A DNA stretch of 64,000 nt from an uncultured Prevotellaceae bacterium (lineage in GTDB: Bacteria; Bacteroidota; Bacteroidia; Bacteroidales; Bacteroidaceae), in assembly GCA_902778535.1 (NCBI GenBank), contig CACYYG010000011.1:62001-126000 (forward strand), given 5' to 3'. Below are positions 23,203-32,172 of the stretch, piece by piece; positions within the stretch are counted from its first letter, which is position 1; the number at the start of each line of letters is the position of its first letter. The notes under the pieces were generated by a model that was not told the origin of the DNA, ran no database searches, and worked only from the letters and a program-made list of their open reading frames with translations. Position numbers and translations under genes: made by a program.

Positions 23203-23610
23203 ATGGGAAGGATAAAGTTTTATGCGGATGCCGCAAAGGTTGGAATGCCATTCATGAGTATAAGCGTGGAGGGTTTTCAAATGATTATGATGATAGATAC
23301 GGGTTCAACGAACAATGTGTTGTTCAGATATGTTTACCAACAGGTCAGAGAGCAGCTGAGGGAGGTTGAAACCGATTATACTATCACTGGCATTGACGGA
23401 AAACCTAACAAGGTGATTTGTGTGGTCGGAAGTGCTCTTCTGGGTGAAAACAGACATGAGATGTCTTTTCTTGTGAGAGAAGATGACGATGCAGGCGTCA
23501 TGCTCTCTCAGAAAATGGGTTTTCCCGTTTGTGGCATCATCGGTACGCTTTTCATGGCTGAGCACGGCTGGATGCTTGACTTTGCCAATCAGGAAGTTGT
23601 CTATGAATAA
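23203..23610 (+). CDS. Single-domain retropepsin-like aspartyl protease
   Basis: The protein has 135 residues. The catalytic motif MMIDTGSTNNVLF is near residues 28-40, followed by the beta-rich layout of a retroviral-type aspartyl protease (TDYTITGIDGKPNK, GSALLGE, GIIGTLFMAEHGWMLDF with the second hydrophobic-hydrophobic-Gly element). Such a single domain must dimerise to form an active site. No signal peptide is visible, so it would act in the cytoplasm. No reverse transcriptase, gag-like or integrase gene is near, so it is not a retroelement. The role is unknown. Confidence 0.75.
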   Translation: MGRIKFYADAAKVGMPFMSISVEGFQMIMMIDTGSTNNVLFRYVYQQVREQLREVETDYTITGIDGKPNKVICVVGSALLGENRHEMSFLVREDDDAGVMLSQKMGFPVCGIIGTLFMAEHGWMLDFANQEVVYE

Positions 23611-23623
23611 TCATCGCTAAAGT

Positions 23624-23655
23624 TTTGGCTGTTTTCCAATTTATGCTTACCTTTG
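23624..23655 (+). promoter_or_regulatory. Promoter of the CarboxypepD_reg-like gene and tyrA
   Basis: TTTG (23624-23627), 20 nt, TACCTTTG (23648-23655), 24 nt before the ATG at 23680. Confidence 0.8.
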
Positions 23656-23679
23656 CAGCCGCAAAACCAATACAATGAC

Positions 23680-24789
23680 ATGATGAAGAAAATGTTTTTG
23701 TGTGTTTGGCTTGCCGTCATCCTTGTGATTTGCGGTACGATGAGTGTGCAGGCCCAAAAGATTCAAGTGGTAGACAAAGAAGGGCAGGGCATTGCCTTGG
23801 CCAGCGTGATGGACGGCAACGGCGTGCTCATAGGCATGACCGACCTCAACGGCGTGCTTGCCGATGTGAAGGGTGCCGCAAACATCGCCGTCACCCATGT
23901 GGCATATAAGGCAAAGAGCGTCAACGTGGGCAGCCTCACCGACGGACGTGTCACTATGGAGGACAACGATTTCGGTATTGACGAAGTTGTCGTCATGCCC
24001 AAGCCACTCATCTATACTGAGTTGTACTACCGTTTCTATGCCTACGTCGACGACTCGCTGCGTACCTTTATTGCGGGCATCGTGCCATACAACTACAACC
24101 TTCAGAAAAAGAAAAGAACCGTCAAGTTCTCCGATTATGCCTGTGCAGTGTTCAACCTCAAGGATGTTTCCTGGTGGAAAGTAAGGTCTGAGAGAATGGT
24201 CTTGGGCGGCGTCAGAACGACTCCAGGCGAGCAGAGCCTGGTGGATGGTGCTTGGAAGAAGAGCTATTTCATTGAGAAAGAAGCCGACGGCGTGAACCGC
24301 TGGAAGATTTTCAATCCCCGTGAGACGGTTGGCACGCTTGTTCATGCCAACGGCCTGAGCACCATCACCATTGATGGTGGCAAGGCACAGATGTATGCCA
24401 ACGAGCGCAAGGGCGAGAAGAAATTGCTGAAGAAGCGCCAAGAAGTGAACTACACCTTTCAGTATGTGGAGGTGTTCCGTCTCAACGACGACGGTGAGGT
24501 GGGCAGAGACGACTATGTGATGTCGCTCAACCACTGGGAGCGCGATGGCAAGAAAGGGCATGAGACCTACATCGTAGAAGCCTGGGTCACCGATCGTGGC
24601 TACATGACCGACGACGAGTTCAAGCAGAAGCGCAAGGACATCGACGCCCTGAGCAGCACACAGGCATATAACCACATGCCACTGGAAGAGCTGGAGGCTT
24701 ACGAGCGCCAGCATAACATCCCTGCCATCAGCGACGAGGTGCGCAAGGCTGTAAGCCTGATAACAAGGGACAGATGGATTAACAAATAG
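23680..24789 (+). CDS. Secreted protein with carboxypeptidase-regulatory-like domain
   Basis: From MMKKMFLCVW the protein has 369 residues with a signal peptide ending near SVQAQ. Residues 26-100 resemble a CarboxypepD_reg-like beta-sandwich (KIQVVDKEGQGIALASVMDGNGVLIGMTDLNG), as often found before TonB plugs and in DUF5686-type proteins, but no barrel follows. The rest is unrecognised, with WWKVRSERM, KKSYFIEKEADGVNRWKI and a basic, mixed C-terminus. It is probably periplasmic. tyrA starts 4 bp after its stop, so the two are translationally close. Earlier in-frame starts lie inside the promoter and were rejected. Confidence 0.75.
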   Translation: MMKKMFLCVWLAVILVICGTMSVQAQKIQVVDKEGQGIALASVMDGNGVLIGMTDLNGVLADVKGAANIAVTHVAYKAKSVNVGSLTDGRVTMEDNDFGIDEVVVMPKPLIYTELYYRFYAYVDDSLRTFIAGIVPYNYNLQKKKRTVKFSDYACAVFNLKDVSWWKVRSERMVLGGVRTTPGEQSLVDGAWKKSYFIEKEADGVNRWKIFNPRETVGTLVHANGLSTITIDGGKAQMYANERKGEKKLLKKRQEVNYTFQYVEVFRLNDDGEVGRDDYVMSLNHWERDGKKGHETYIVEAWVTDRGYMTDDEFKQKRKDIDALSSTQAYNHMPLEELEAYERQHNIPAISDEVRKAVSLITRDRWINK

Positions 24790-24793
24790 AAAA

Positions 24794-25585
24794 ATGAAGA
24801 TATTAGTTTTAGGAGCAGGCAAGATGGGAAGCTTCTTCATCGACCTGCTGAGTTTCGACCACGAAGTGGCCGTGTTTGAACGCGACCCCAAGCGGATGCG
24901 TTTCACCTACAACTGTCAGCGGTTTACATCCTACGACGAGATTGAGGCGTTCAAGCCCGAGCTGCTCATCAATGCCGTCACGCTGAAGTACACCATTCCC
25001 GTGTTCAAGGAGGTCATACCTCATCTGCCCAAGGAGTGCATCATCAGCGACATCGCCTCAGTAAAGACCGACCTGAAGGATTTCTACGAGCAGGCAGGCA
25101 TGCGCTACGTCTCTACGCACCCCATGTTCGGCCCTACCTTTGCCAACCTGCAGCAGCTTTCTGAGGAGAACGCCATCATCATCAGCGAGGGCGACTACAT
25201 GGGACGCATCTTCTTCAAGGATCTCTATCAGAAGCTGGGTCTCAATATCTACGAGTATACCTTCGAGGAGCACGACAAGACGGTGGCTTACTCGCTTTCC
25301 ATCCCCTTCGTCTCGACCTTTGTCTTTGCTGCCGTGATGAAACATCAGGATGCGCCAGGCACCACCTTCAAGCGCCACATGCGCATTGCCAAAGGCGTGC
25401 TGAATGAAGACGACTATCTGCTGCAGGAAATCCTGTTCAATCCCTACACCCACGACCAGGTCAGCCAGATTCGTACGGAGCTGAAGGAACTCTTAGAGAT
25501 TATCGACACGAAGGATGGCGACGGCATGAAACAATACCTGACCAAGATTCGCGACAACGTAAGGCGCGACATCGAGGTCAAGTAG
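24794..25585 (+). CDS. tyrA: Prephenate dehydrogenase
   Basis: The protein has 263 residues. The Rossmann motif ILVLGAGKMGSFFIDLLS is at the start, IISDIASVKTDLKDFY follows, and STHPMFGPT holds the catalytic His common to prephenate dehydrogenases. It oxidatively decarboxylates prephenate to 4-hydroxyphenylpyruvate on the tyrosine branch. It has no ACT domain. It is not in the attenuated aromatic operon: a terminator, a convergent gene and two other plus-strand genes lie between. It shares a promoter (23624) with the preceding secreted protein, or has an internal one not seen. Confidence 0.9.
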   Translation: MKILVLGAGKMGSFFIDLLSFDHEVAVFERDPKRMRFTYNCQRFTSYDEIEAFKPELLINAVTLKYTIPVFKEVIPHLPKECIISDIASVKTDLKDFYEQAGMRYVSTHPMFGPTFANLQQLSEENAIIISEGDYMGRIFFKDLYQKLGLNIYEYTFEEHDKTVAYSLSIPFVSTFVFAAVMKHQDAPGTTFKRHMRIAKGVLNEDDYLLQEILFNPYTHDQVSQIRTELKELLEIIDTKDGDGMKQYLTKIRDNVRRDIEVK

Positions 25586-25600
25586 GTTCTTTTCAATATC

Positions 25601-25645
25601 AAAAAACTCGGAAAAAACAAATATTCGTGTTTTCCGAGTTTTTTT
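25601..25645. terminator. Bidirectional terminator between tyrA and the GH3 gene
   Basis: CTCGGAAAA at 25607-25615 pairs with TTTTCCGAG; A-rich and T-rich flanks make it work on both strands of these convergent genes. Confidence 0.88.
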
Positions 25646-25651
25646 GATGTT

Positions 25652-27970
25652 TTAGATGTTCGGCTCGTCCCAGATTTTCGTGGCCGTGCAGTTGACAGGC
25701 AGCTGCAGGCTTCCGGCACGCAGCACGAAGTCGCCCTCTTCCAGCGTCCAGCGTCCGTCGGCACCCACGAAGGCCATACTCTTGGCAGGCAGCTTGAAGG
25801 TGACAGTCTTGGTCTCGCCTGGCTGTAGCTCAATCTTCTGGAAATCGCGCAGGCGCTTGTTGTCAGGCGTCAGCGAGGCTACGAGGTCGGAGCTGTAGAG
25901 CAGCACGGCCTCCTTACCGGCACGTGCGCCTGTGTTCTTCACATCGACAGAAACCGTCAGCACATCGTTTGCAGTAAAGCTGGATTTGTCGGCACGCAAG
26001 TTGCTGTATTCGAACGTGGTGTAGCTGAGGCCGTAGCCGAAGGGCCACAGCAGCGACACCTTCGCGTCGTAATTGTAGGCGCCGGCCATTGTGCCCACCT
26101 CTTCGCTTACCTTGTAGTCGTAGTTGGCCAGCGAGTTGATTTCGCGCGGATAGGTATAGGGCATCTTCGCTGAGAAGTTGGCATCGCCCGCGAGCAGGTT
26201 CACCAGCGCGTCAGCACCGTAGTTGCCAGGCAGGAAGATGTGGACGATGGCCTTCGCCAGCGGTTCGATATCTGTAATGAGACGCGGACGGCCCTCGTTG
26301 AGCACGAGGATGATGGGCTTGCCTGTCTTCGCCAGCTCCTTGACGAGATTGCGCTGGTTTTCCGACATCCACAGGTCGGTGAGGTTGCCAGGCGTCTCGC
26401 AGTAGCTGTTCTCGCCGATGCAGGCAACGATGATGTCAGCCTTCCCGGCAGCAGCCACAGCCTTCTCAATCTCGGGTTTGTTCTCCTGCCAGTAGGCGCC
26501 GCGCTCGTTGTAGGTCACACCCTTTTCCAGAATGATGTTATCCTTGCCGTATTTGTTGCAGAAGGCCTCATAGATGGTGTTGTATTGCTCGGCCAAGTCC
26601 TCGGCATTGCTTCCCTGCCAGGTGTAGCTCCATCCTCCGTTGAGGCAGCGCATCTGGTTGGCGTTGGGACCGCAGAGCAGGATGCGTTTGCCAGTTGCCA
26701 GCGGCAAGATGTTTCCTTCGTTCTTCAGCAGCACTTCGCCCTCCTCGGCTGAGCGGAGAGCCTTTTCGGCGTGTTCCTGCGAGCCGAACTTCTCATAGCC
26801 TTTTCCGCCCGTGTTGGGCTGCTCAAACAGGCCGAGACGATACTTTACACGAAGGATGCGGCGCACGGCATCGTCGATGCGCTCCTGACTCACCTTGCCT
26901 TCCTGCACCAGCTGCTTCAGCAGGATGCAGAAGTCGACGCTGTAGGGATCCATCGACATGTCGATGCCGGCGTTGATGGCAATGCGGATAGCATCCTTCT
27001 TGTCTTTGGCTACACGCTCGCGTGTGTACAGATTATTAATGTCGGCCCAGTCGGTCACAATCATGCCGTCCCACTGCAAGTCCTCCTTCACCCATTTTGT
27101 CAGATACTCGTAGCTGGCGTGTACGGGCATGCCGTTGATGCTGCCCGAGTTCACCATCAGAGTGAGTGCTCCAGCCTGGAAGGCTGCCTTAAACGGTTCG
27201 AAATACTTTTCACGCAGCATCTGCGGCGACACATAGGCAGGCGTGCGGTCCTTTCCGGTGAAAGGCGCGCCGTATGCGAAGTAGTGCTTGATACAGGCAG
27301 CCACGTTGTATTTGCCCAGGTGGTTGGGGTCTTCGCCCTGATAGCCCTTGATTTCGGCTTCAGCCATCCTTGCGTTGACGATGGGATCCTCGCCGAAGCT
27401 CTCCCAGATGCGGCTCCATCGCGGGTCGCGTCCCAGGTCGGTCACAGGGTTGTACACCCAGGGGCAGTTGCCTGCGCGGCTCTCGTAGGCGCAAATCTCA
27501 GCACCCGTGCGGGCCAGCTCAGTATTAAACGATGCAGCCAGGTTGATGGGCTGGGGGAAGAGCGTGCCCTTCTGCGTGTAGGTGACGCCGTGATTGTGGT
27601 CAAGACCGTAGATGTCGGGGATGCCGAGATATTTCATCGACTTCTCCTGAATCAGGGTGATCCACTTCTGCCACTGCTCTACGCTCGCAGCACGAGTGCC
27701 TGGAGCGTTGAGGATGCTGCCCACCTTCCACTTCTGTATGCAGGTGTCGAGCATCGTCTCGTTCAGCAGCCAATTGCGGTTGGCGTCATAGGTGCCCATG
27801 AGGTCGAAGTTCAGCTCCAGCATCTGGCCGATCTTCTCGTCGAGGGTCATCTTTGCCAGTGTCTTCTCAATCTTTTTCTCGATGGCAGCGTCTCTGGGAA
27901 TGGCAGGAAGCTGTGCCGTCATTGTCAGGGTCGTGCAGGCCGCGACGGCAATTGTCAGTAGTCTTTTCAT
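25652..27970 (-). CDS. bglX: GH3 beta-glucosidase, BglX type
   Basis: The protein has 772 residues, the size of BglX. The signal peptide is [20 protein letters not shown], so it is periplasmic. The N-terminal barrel contains [44 protein letters not shown] and the nucleophile Asp in [15 protein letters not shown]. The second domain has [19 protein letters not shown]-like and [20 protein letters not shown] motifs, and a C-terminal fibronectin-type domain begins near [11 protein letters not shown]. It hydrolyses beta-linked glucosides from plant-type glycans; exact linkage is not determined. It is alone between a terminator and its own promoter. Confidence 0.9.
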   Translation of the reverse strand: MKRLLTIAVAACTTLTMTAQLPAIPRDAAIEKKIEKTLAKMTLDEKIGQMLELNFDLMGTYDANRNWLLNETMLDTCIQKWKVGSILNAPGTRAASVEQWQKWITLIQEKSMKYLGIPDIYGLDHNHGVTYTQKGTLFPQPINLAASFNTELARTGAEICAYESRAGNCPWVYNPVTDLGRDPRWSRIWESFGEDPIVNARMAEAEIKGYQGEDPNHLGKYNVAACIKHYFAYGAPFTGKDRTPAYVSPQMLREKYFEPFKAAFQAGALTLMVNSGSINGMPVHASYEYLTKWVKEDLQWDGMIVTDWADINNLYTRERVAKDKKDAIRIAINAGIDMSMDPYSVDFCILLKQLVQEGKVSQERIDDAVRRILRVKYRLGLFEQPNTGGKGYEKFGSQEHAEKALRSAEEGEVLLKNEGNILPLATGKRILLCGPNANQMRCLNGGWSYTWQGSNAEDLAEQYNTIYEAFCNKYGKDNIILEKGVTYNERGAYWQENKPEIEKAVAAAGKADIIVACIGENSYCETPGNLTDLWMSENQRNLVKELAKTGKPIILVLNEGRPRLITDIEPLAKAIVHIFLPGNYGADALVNLLAGDANFSAKMPYTYPREINSLANYDYKVSEEVGTMAGAYNYDAKVSLLWPFGYGLSYTTFEYSNLRADKSSFTANDVLTVSVDVKNTGARAGKEAVLLYSSDLVASLTPDNKRLRDFQKIELQPGETKTVTFKLPAKSMAFVGADGRWTLEEGDFVLRAGSLQLPVNCTATKIWDEPNI

Positions 27971-28005
27971 GTGGTTATGTTTACTGTTGTTATTGATTCA
28001 GGATG

Positions 28006-28037
28006 CAAAAGTACGAAAATACCCTGACATATTCGAA
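28006..28037 (-). promoter_or_regulatory. Promoter of the GH3 gene
   Basis: TACTTTTG (28006-28013, minus strand) with TTCG at 28034-28037 (20-nt spacer). Confidence 0.6.
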
Positions 28038-28154
28038 ACATCGCGATATTTTTTTTCTGCCTGTGTGGTTAAAAAAGAGATGATCCGCAATTGCACCAGC
28101 ATAAGGGAATTCGTTTTTCAAAAATCCTACAGTATTATAAACGTCTGATACGCA

Positions 28155-28223
28155 TTTCGTACACACGGCGTGTACTAAAAATACACACGGCGTGTATTTT
28201 TAGTACACGCCGTGTGTACGAAA
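28155..28223. repeat. Triple palindrome element, copy 2
   Basis: GTACACACGGCGTGTAC (28159-28175), TACACACGGCGTGTA (28182-28196) and GTACACGCCGTGTGTAC (28203-28219), bounded by TTTC and GAAA. The complete unit is an inverted repeat with 32-bp exact arms and a 5-bp centre. It lies 118 bp upstream of the GH3 promoter, between divergent genes. Copy 1 is at 9946-10006. Confidence 0.92.
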
Positions 28224-28280
28224 TAAAAACCATATCTATCATTTCACGCTCGTGAAAAAAAAGAAGAAAAGCATCTGCAT

Positions 28281-28313
28281 TTCGCTTTTTTTTTATACCT
28301 TTGCAGAAAAATA
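28281..28313 (+). promoter_or_regulatory. Promoter of mazG
   Basis: TACCTTTG at 28306-28313; a possible -33 TTCG at 28281-28284. The gene has an unusual clear ribosome site AGGAG four bases before its ATG. Confidence 0.6.
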
Positions 28314-28319
28314 GGAGAA

Positions 28320-29183
28320 ATGATGCACACCAGAGAGGAACAAATGGAGGCTTTCGGACGGCTGCTCGACGTGCTGGACCAGCTGCGCGAGAAATGCCCC
28401 TGGGATCACAAGCAGACGAATGAGAGCCTGCGTCCTAACACGATAGAGGAGACTTTCGAACTTTGCGACGCCATCATGCGCAACGACACACACGACATGA
28501 TGAAAGAACTGGGCGACGTGCTGATGCATGTCTGCTTCTATGCGATGATTGCGCGCGAGGGGGGACTGTATGACATTGCTGACGTGCTGAACACTGAGAC
28601 CGACAAGCTCATCTTCCGTCATCCTCACGTCTACCATCCCAGCCAGGTTGGAGCGAAAAAGCCCCAACCTCTTCCATTTAAACCTGACACGGAAGAAACT
28701 GAAATGTCGAAGTTTTCGACTGCGAAAACTTCTGAGGACGTTTTGCAGAATTGGGAACAGATTAAGCTGAAGGAGAAGGACGGCAACAAGACGGTGCTCA
28801 GCGGCGTACCAGCCTCGCTGCCCTCGCTCATCAAGGCCTACCGCATACAGGACAAGGCCCGCAACGTGGGCTTCGACTGGCAGAAGAAAGAGGATGTGTG
28901 GGACAAGGTGCACGAAGAACTGGCAGAGCTGGAGGCTGAGCTGAAACGTGAGGACAAGGAGAAAAGCACCAATGAGCTGGGCGATTTCCTTTTCTCGGTT
29001 ATCAATGCTGCCAGACTCTACAAGCTCAACCCTGAAAACGCGCTGGAGCGTACCAATGTCAAGTTCATCCGCCGTTTTAACTACATCGAGGAGCACAGCA
29101 TTCGTGCCGGACGTCCCCTGACAGAGATGTCGCTGGAGGAAATGGACAAGCTGTGGAATGAGGCGAAGAAAAACGAACATTAA
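28320..29183 (+). CDS. mazG: Nucleoside triphosphate pyrophosphohydrolase
   Basis: The protein has 287 residues with two MazG domains. The first starts AFGRLLDVLDQLREKCPWDHKQT and holds the ExxE...ExxD metal motif in NTIEETFELCDAI and KELGDVLMH; the second has KVHEELAELEAEL and NELGDFLFSVIN. CPWD-x-KQT is diagnostic of this family. It hydrolyses NTPs to NMP and pyrophosphate, cleaning damaged nucleotides or lowering ppGpp. Two adjacent ATG codons (28320 and 28323) follow AGGAG. It is followed by rnz after 154 bp of repeat-rich spacer. Confidence 0.92.
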   Translation: MMHTREEQMEAFGRLLDVLDQLREKCPWDHKQTNESLRPNTIEETFELCDAIMRNDTHDMMKELGDVLMHVCFYAMIAREGGLYDIADVLNTETDKLIFRHPHVYHPSQVGAKKPQPLPFKPDTEETEMSKFSTAKTSEDVLQNWEQIKLKEKDGNKTVLSGVPASLPSLIKAYRIQDKARNVGFDWQKKEDVWDKVHEELAELEAELKREDKEKSTNELGDFLFSVINAARLYKLNPENALERTNVKFIRRFNYIEEHSIRAGRPLTEMSLEEMDKLWNEAKKNEH

Positions 29184-29337
29184 ATTGCATTCAACTTTCT
29201 CAAGTGGAGTAGTAAGAAGTAGTAAAAGGAAGTTATGGGGAGTTATGGGTCAATAGTTGCTTCACTGATGGCTACGCAAAAACTCCCCTCTAACTACCGA
29301 AGTTAAGCGAATGCGAAACTTAAATAAATTGCACAAG

Positions 29338-30255
29338 ATGGAACCATTTCGTATACATATTCTCGGCTGTGGCAGCGCATTGCCCACCATCAGGCACTTT
29401 TCGTCGATGCAAGTGGTGGAGTGTCGCGGCAAGCTGTTTATGATTGACTGCGGCGAAGGCGCACAGGTACAGATCAGGCGTTCATCGCTGTCTTTCGAGA
29501 AGATCGGACATATTTTCATTTCGCATATTCACGGCGATCACTGTTTCGGCCTCATCGGCATCATCAGTACCTTCGGACTGCTGGGACGCAAAGCAACCCT
29601 TCATGTCCACGCACCTGCCGAGCTGGAACCCATGCTGAAGGCCCAGTTGCAGTTGTTCTTCAACTACGACATCGGCTATGGCGTGGAGTTTCATCCCGTC
29701 GATACCAGGAAGCAGGAGGTGGTGTTTGAAGACCATTCGCTCACGGTGGAGACAATTCCCCTTGACCACCGCATGCCTTGTGCCGGCTATCTTTTCCGCG
29801 AGAAACCAACGTTGCCGCACATCAGGCGTGATATGATTGACATGTATGGCATCCCCGTGTCGCAGATCAACAACATCAAAGCCGGACAAGGCTACACGCT
29901 GGCCGACGGCACCGTCATTCCCCACGAGCAGCTGGTGACGCCGCCCGACAAGCCCCGCAGCTATGCCTACTGCTCCGACACACGCTACATGCCCCGGCTG
30001 CATGCGATGGTGGAAGGCGTCGACACCCTTTACCACGAGAGCACCTACGCCAACGACAAGAAGGACGGTGCAGAGAAATACTATCATTCCACCGCCGAGC
30101 AGGCCGCCACTGTGGCTCGCGATGCACACGTGGGCAAGCTGCTGCTGGGCCACTACAGCGCACGCTATAACGACGAGACGGTACTGCTGAACGAGGCCAA
30201 AACAGTGTTCCCCAATACCTTCCTGACCGACGAAATGGACGTTATCGACGTTTAA
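29338..30255 (+). CDS. rnz: Ribonuclease Z
   Basis: From MEPFRIHILGCGSALPT the protein has 305 residues, normal for a short RNase Z. The metallo-beta-lactamase motif is SHIHGDHCFGL near residues 62-72; other conserved parts are MIDCGEGAQVQIR, TIPLDHRMPCAGYLF, YCSDTRYMP and LLLGHYSARY. It trims the 3' trailer of tRNA precursors. The upstream ATG at 29311 adds nine atypical residues and is less likely. In the spacer before it (29184-29337) there are C-poor short repeats (GAGTTATGGGTC, GTAGTAAGAAGTAG). Confidence 0.93.
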   Translation: MEPFRIHILGCGSALPTIRHFSSMQVVECRGKLFMIDCGEGAQVQIRRSSLSFEKIGHIFISHIHGDHCFGLIGIISTFGLLGRKATLHVHAPAELEPMLKAQLQLFFNYDIGYGVEFHPVDTRKQEVVFEDHSLTVETIPLDHRMPCAGYLFREKPTLPHIRRDMIDMYGIPVSQINNIKAGQGYTLADGTVIPHEQLVTPPDKPRSYAYCSDTRYMPRLHAMVEGVDTLYHESTYANDKKDGAEKYYHSTAEQAATVARDAHVGKLLLGHYSARYNDETVLLNEAKTVFPNTFLTDEMDVIDV

Positions 30256-30277
30256 AATGCATTTTTTTGCATTTTTA

Positions 30278-30309
30278 TTTGGAAGTAAAGAATATTTTTG
30301 CTATTTTTG
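30278..30309 (+). promoter_or_regulatory. Promoter of the 30335-33775 unit
   Basis: TTTG (30278-30281), 20 nt, TATTTTTG (30302-30309), 25 nt before the ATG at 30335. Confidence 0.75.
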
Positions 30310-30334
30310 CGCTGTAATTACAACATTTTCGTGC

Positions 30335-30652
30335 ATGAATAAGAAATATTTACTCATATTTGCGTGTGCATCTATGCTAACAATAGCTGTACCAGCCAAG
30401 GCTTCCACAGTGGTGATGGAGATGGGCGTGGCAGAGCAGATTGACGAGCAGGAGCCGCAACTCAGCGTCGATGGAAATACCGTCAACGTGCAGGGAGCCT
30501 CGGGAATGACACTCGAAGTGGTGTCACTGACGGGACGAGCCGTGGCTTCGTACAGGATTGAGGGTCCCGCACAGCGTATTGAACTAAATCTTCCCAAAGG
30601 GTGCTACATTCTGAAAGTAGGCAAAGTGGCGCGCAAGGTTACCGTACGTTAG
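30335..30652 (+). CDS. Tail-only secreted protein with type-IX-like sorting domain
   Basis: The protein has 105 residues: a signal peptide (MNKKYLLIFACASMLTIAVPAKA), a short acidic link (AEQIDEQEPQL) and then directly a domain that resembles type-IX C-terminal sorting domains (VNVQGASGMTLEVVSLTGR, IELNLPKGCYILKVGKVARK). There is no cargo domain. It may be an independent small envelope protein, a decoy, or a residue of a larger gene. The L,D-transpeptidase frame starts before its stop, an overlap of up to 52 bp, so the two are coupled. Confidence 0.7.
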   Translation: MNKKYLLIFACASMLTIAVPAKASTVVMEMGVAEQIDEQEPQLSVDGNTVNVQGASGMTLEVVSLTGRAVASYRIEGPAQRIELNLPKGCYILKVGKVARKVTVR

Positions 30653-32136
30653 CCATCGCCGTGGGCATTGCTATTGCCCTTAATATTTCAGCCTGTCAGG
30701 GAAAGTCTGCACAACAGACAGCCGAAGAAGAAGCCGCTCGGAAGCTGGAGCAGTTCTACCAGCAGAATCACGAAGAGGCGCAGAGGCTGTTGGCGTCGGT
30801 TGTGAATGAAAGCACCGACTCCGGCTTTGCTGACCGTATGAGCACTCAGTATTATTCTGATGCCGACAATAGCACAAACTGGCTATGGATGGGTTCTCCC
30901 ACCGATATGCCAATGGCTGACGCTTTGGACAGCCTCATACACAGTCAGGCGCAGGCAATGGGATTCAAGGAGGATTTCTTCCTGTTGTCAGAGATTGATT
31001 CGGCTCTGGCCGTCATGCACCAGCCAGACTCAGCACAGAACGCGCCGCAGGCGATGGCGCTGGCTGAATACCATCTCACGAAAGCCTTTCTGCGCTATGC
31101 CACCGGGCAGCGCTTCGGCTTCACCACTCCCAAGCCTCTCTTTGGAAGCCAAAACTATGACATCGACATCGAGCAGCCCGACAGCGCTTTCGTACACTAT
31201 GCTCTGAGCCAGCTCACCGACAAGCAGACGATGCTCAACTTCCTCGACTCTGTCGAGCCGCAGGATCCTGCCTACCATAGGCTGAAGGAACAGCTCACCA
31301 TCGACAGCACTATCGAGGCCAAGCAGCGCACCCTGTGCAACATGGAGCGTCTGCGCTGGCGCGACAAGAAGCATCCTGAGCTGGCTAGCCGTCGTATCTT
31401 CGTCAATGTCGCTGCACAGCAGGTATGGGCCATCGGTCCTGACAGCGTCATCAATATGCGCATCTGCTGTGGCAAGGCTGCCACAAAGTCGCCTTTGCTT
31501 ACCAGCGCAATAGAGCGCGTGGAAGTCAATCCTGAGTGGGGCATTCCGCAGAGCATCATTCGCGGCGAGGTGAGCGGACACGCTGGCGACTCGGCTTATT
31601 TTGCACGCCGCAACTATTATGTCGTAGGCCCTGGCGGACGCGTCAATCCTGCCAACCTGACGCGTTCCGAGCTGGCCAGCGGGCGCTATGCCGTGCGTCA
31701 GCGCAGCGGCGCAGGCAACTCGCTGGGACGCATCATCTTCCGTTTCCCCAATCGTTTCTCCGTCTACCTGCACGACACTTCTTCGCCCAGTGCCTTCAGC
31801 CGCGATGTGCGTACCGTCTCACATGGCTGCATCCGTCTGCAGCGGCCAATGGATATTGCATGCTTCGTGCTGCATGATGCCGACCCGTGGTTCCTCGACA
31901 AGATTCGTCTCTCGATGGACTTGCAGCCGCAGACAGACCAGGGACGCGAGTACCGGCGCACACACTCAGGCGCTATCCGTCTTGTCAACAATACAGAGGT
32001 GAATCCTCCTGTGCCTGTCAATATCAACTATTTCACGGAATATCCTAATCCGCAGACAGGAGAAATGGATGTGTGGGGCGATCCCTACAGCTATGACAAG
32101 ACGCTACTGAAAGCCATTAAACCTTATATCGAATAA
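30601..32136 (+). CDS. L,D-transpeptidase lipoprotein, YcbB-like
   Basis: The protein has 511 residues from the GTG at 30601. The N-terminus has a hydrophobic segment and lipobox ISAC (LAIAVGIAIALNISAC), so it is a lipoprotein acting in the periplasm. Residues 50-240 resemble the scaffold of large YcbB-type enzymes. The YkuD catalytic domain runs from about 265 (RIFVNVAAQQVWAIG) through FPNRFSVYLHDTSSP to VSHGCIRLQRP, which holds the catalytic His and Cys. It forms 3-3 crosslinks or attaches proteins to peptidoglycan. The start is uncertain: it lies inside the preceding gene, and the next GTG (30661) would remove the basic part of the signal. Confidence 0.85.
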   Translation: MLHSESRQSGAQGYRTLAIAVGIAIALNISACQGKSAQQTAEEEAARKLEQFYQQNHEEAQRLLASVVNESTDSGFADRMSTQYYSDADNSTNWLWMGSPTDMPMADALDSLIHSQAQAMGFKEDFFLLSEIDSALAVMHQPDSAQNAPQAMALAEYHLTKAFLRYATGQRFGFTTPKPLFGSQNYDIDIEQPDSAFVHYALSQLTDKQTMLNFLDSVEPQDPAYHRLKEQLTIDSTIEAKQRTLCNMERLRWRDKKHPELASRRIFVNVAAQQVWAIGPDSVINMRICCGKAATKSPLLTSAIERVEVNPEWGIPQSIIRGEVSGHAGDSAYFARRNYYVVGPGGRVNPANLTRSELASGRYAVRQRSGAGNSLGRIIFRFPNRFSVYLHDTSSPSAFSRDVRTVSHGCIRLQRPMDIACFVLHDADPWFLDKIRLSMDLQPQTDQGREYRRTHSGAIRLVNNTEVNPPVPVNINYFTEYPNPQTGEMDVWGDPYSYDKTLLKAIKPYIE

Positions 32137-32172
32137 CAGGTCAAAATTAACGTTAGCGTCATCGTTTTCGTT

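Noticed and set aside
23203-23610. Retroelement because of the retropepsin
   Set aside because: No reverse transcriptase, integrase or terminal repeats; single-domain bacterial retropepsins exist without such context.
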